This document shows, in pieces, positions 63,315-64,000 of a DNA stretch of 64,000 nt. Position 1 is the stretch's first letter, and the number at the start of each line of letters is the position of its first letter. The stretch spans positions 67,954 through 131,953 of the forward strand of contig NZ_DHNR01000040.1 of NCBI RefSeq assembly GCF_002409645.1. Direction: 5' to 3'. The position numbers and the translations under genes were made by a program. Origin of the DNA: Acetobacter sp. UBA5411 (lineage in GTDB: Bacteria; Pseudomonadota; Alphaproteobacteria; Acetobacterales; Acetobacteraceae). The notes below the pieces were generated by a model. It was not told where the DNA came from and searched no databases. It saw only the letters and a list, made by a program, of their open reading frames with translations.

Positions 63315-63847
63315 TACTTCTTCTTGCCTTCCTTGCGACGAATGGTCTCGGTCTCATAACGCACGCCCTTGCCCTTGTAGGGCTCCGGCTTACGGAAGTT
63401 GCGAATATCGAGCGCAACCTGACCAACACGCTGCTTGTCAATGCCTTCGACGACCACGGCTGTCGGACGCGGCGTCGTGATCTTGATTCCCTGAGGAATC
63501 GGATACACGACGTCATGAGAGTAGCCGAGGTTCATCACAAGATTGGATCCCTGCACAGCAGCACGGAAACCCGTTCCTGTAATTTCAAGTGTCTTCGAAT
63601 AGCCTTCGGAAACACCCTTGACCATGGAAGCGACGAGAGCACGGGTCGTGCCCCACATCATCCGGGCCTGGGCCAGAGAACCGAGAGGCTTGACCGCAAC
63701 CTTACCCTCGTCGACCGTCGTCTCAACCAGAGGAGACAATGGAAGCTTAAGCTCGCCGAGTTTACCTTTAGCCGTCAGAATGCCAGCGTTGATACTGACA
63801 GTCACTCCGGCAGGAACCTCAACGGGATATTTGCCTACGCGTGACAT
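63314..63847 (-). CDS. rplF: 50S ribosomal protein L6
   Basis: This is a 177-residue L6 with duplicated alpha/beta domains. The N-terminus is SRVGKYPVEVPAGVTVSI and the second domain has GYSHDVVYPIPQGIKI, then IDKQRVGQVALDIRNFRKPEPYKGKGVRYETETIRRKEGKK. The length is exact for the family. It lies 10 bp after rpsH and overlaps rplR by one base. Confidence 0.98.
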   Translation of the reverse strand: MSRVGKYPVEVPAGVTVSINAGILTAKGKLGELKLPLSPLVETTVDEGKVAVKPLGSLAQARMMWGTTRALVASMVKGVSEGYSKTLEITGTGFRAAVQGSNLVMNLGYSHDVVYPIPQGIKITTPRPTAVVVEGIDKQRVGQVALDIRNFRKPEPYKGKGVRYETETIRRKEGKKK

Positions 63848-63857
63848 CTATCCCTCC

Positions 63858-64000
63858 TCAGAATACGCGGCAGAGAACTTCGCCGCCAACATTGGCGGCG
63901 CGAGCCTCTGCATCGGAGAGAACACCACGCGGCGTCGAAAGGATCGACACACCGAGGCCAGCATAGACACGCGGCAATTCCTTGATCTTGGAATAGACGC
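63858..64000 (-). CDS. rpsH: 30S ribosomal protein S8, C-terminal part (cut by window edge)
   Basis: These are the last 47 or so codons of S8: VYSKIKELPRVYAGLGVSILSTPRG, then VLSDAEARAANVGGEVLCRVF and TGA. The STPRGVLSDAEAR block and the terminal hydrophobic strand are the 16S-binding end of the family. The start lies right of the window. It is the upstream neighbour of rplF in the spc operon. Confidence 0.95.
   Translation of the reverse strand, partial: VYSKIKELPRVYAGLGVSILSTPRGVLSDAEARAANVGGEVLCRVF

Overview
The window looks like chromosomal DNA of an alphaproteobacterium, most likely an acetic acid bacterium (Acetobacteraceae). This placement is an inference from several gene arrangements: enolase followed by ftsB, the accD-folC pair, an ELM1/DUF1022 protein, a TonB-receptor/Sel1/ExbBD/TonB operon, and an uninterrupted spc/alpha ribosomal block (rpsH-rplF-rplR-rpsE-rpmD-rplO-secY-adk-rpsM-rpsK-rpoA-rplQ). 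Genes are densely packed, with many ATGA/GTGA/TAATG stop-start overlaps. I see no rRNA, tRNA, CRISPR array, insertion sequence or prophage.

Layout. 1-4.6 kb: ethanolamine use (3'-part of eutB, eutC, ethanolamine permease, outer-membrane barrel). 4.7-12.6 kb: dgt, a large repeat-bearing glycosyltransferase, secB, a small unknown gene, and the p-aminobenzoate pair pabB-pabC. 12.9-19.2 kb: an EamA exporter, a secreted EXOG-like nuclease, a 1000-residue Ig/Fn3/SGNH-hydrolase protein and an ELM1-family protein. 19.5-30.8 kb: housekeeping genes (eno, ftsB, rpmG, moeA, an 8-oxoguanine-deaminase-like amidohydrolase, nadE, accD, folC) and an outer-membrane barrel. 31.4-33.5 kb: a second Ig/SGNH protein, paralogous to the first but with the catalytic Ser and His replaced. 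33.6-41.3 kb: a putrescine/GABA cluster (gabT, LysR regulator, a YdcSTUV-type ABC importer, aminobutyraldehyde dehydrogenase). 42.2-44.9 kb: an APC permease and an RhtA-like exporter. 44.9-51.1 kb: iron uptake (tonB, exbD, exbB, a Sel1-repeat gene, a Fiu/PiuA-like receptor and piuC) with a Fur-like palindrome. 51.3-56.6 kb: pyrD with a HAD hydrolase, two small membrane-protein genes, and a sulfonate/taurine-type ABC transporter. 56.9-64 kb: the ribosomal block.

How the genes work together. EutBC splits ethanolamine into acetaldehyde and ammonia, and the permease and porin probably bring the substrate in. The putrescine importer, PatD-like dehydrogenase and GabT form a route from putrescine through GABA to succinate semialdehyde, except that the first transaminase is not seen here. 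TonB-ExbBD energises the siderophore receptor encoded in the same operon.

The observation most worth following is the pair of leaderless Ig/SGNH proteins. Their last 244 residues align without gaps, yet one keeps GDS and DxxH while the other has GDD and DxxQ, so an active enzyme and a dead paralogue are encoded 14 kb apart. Also notable are two inverted copies of a REP-like double hairpin, a regulatory region rich in inverted repeats upstream of patD, and a 58-residue DUF1328-type gene that is easy to miss.
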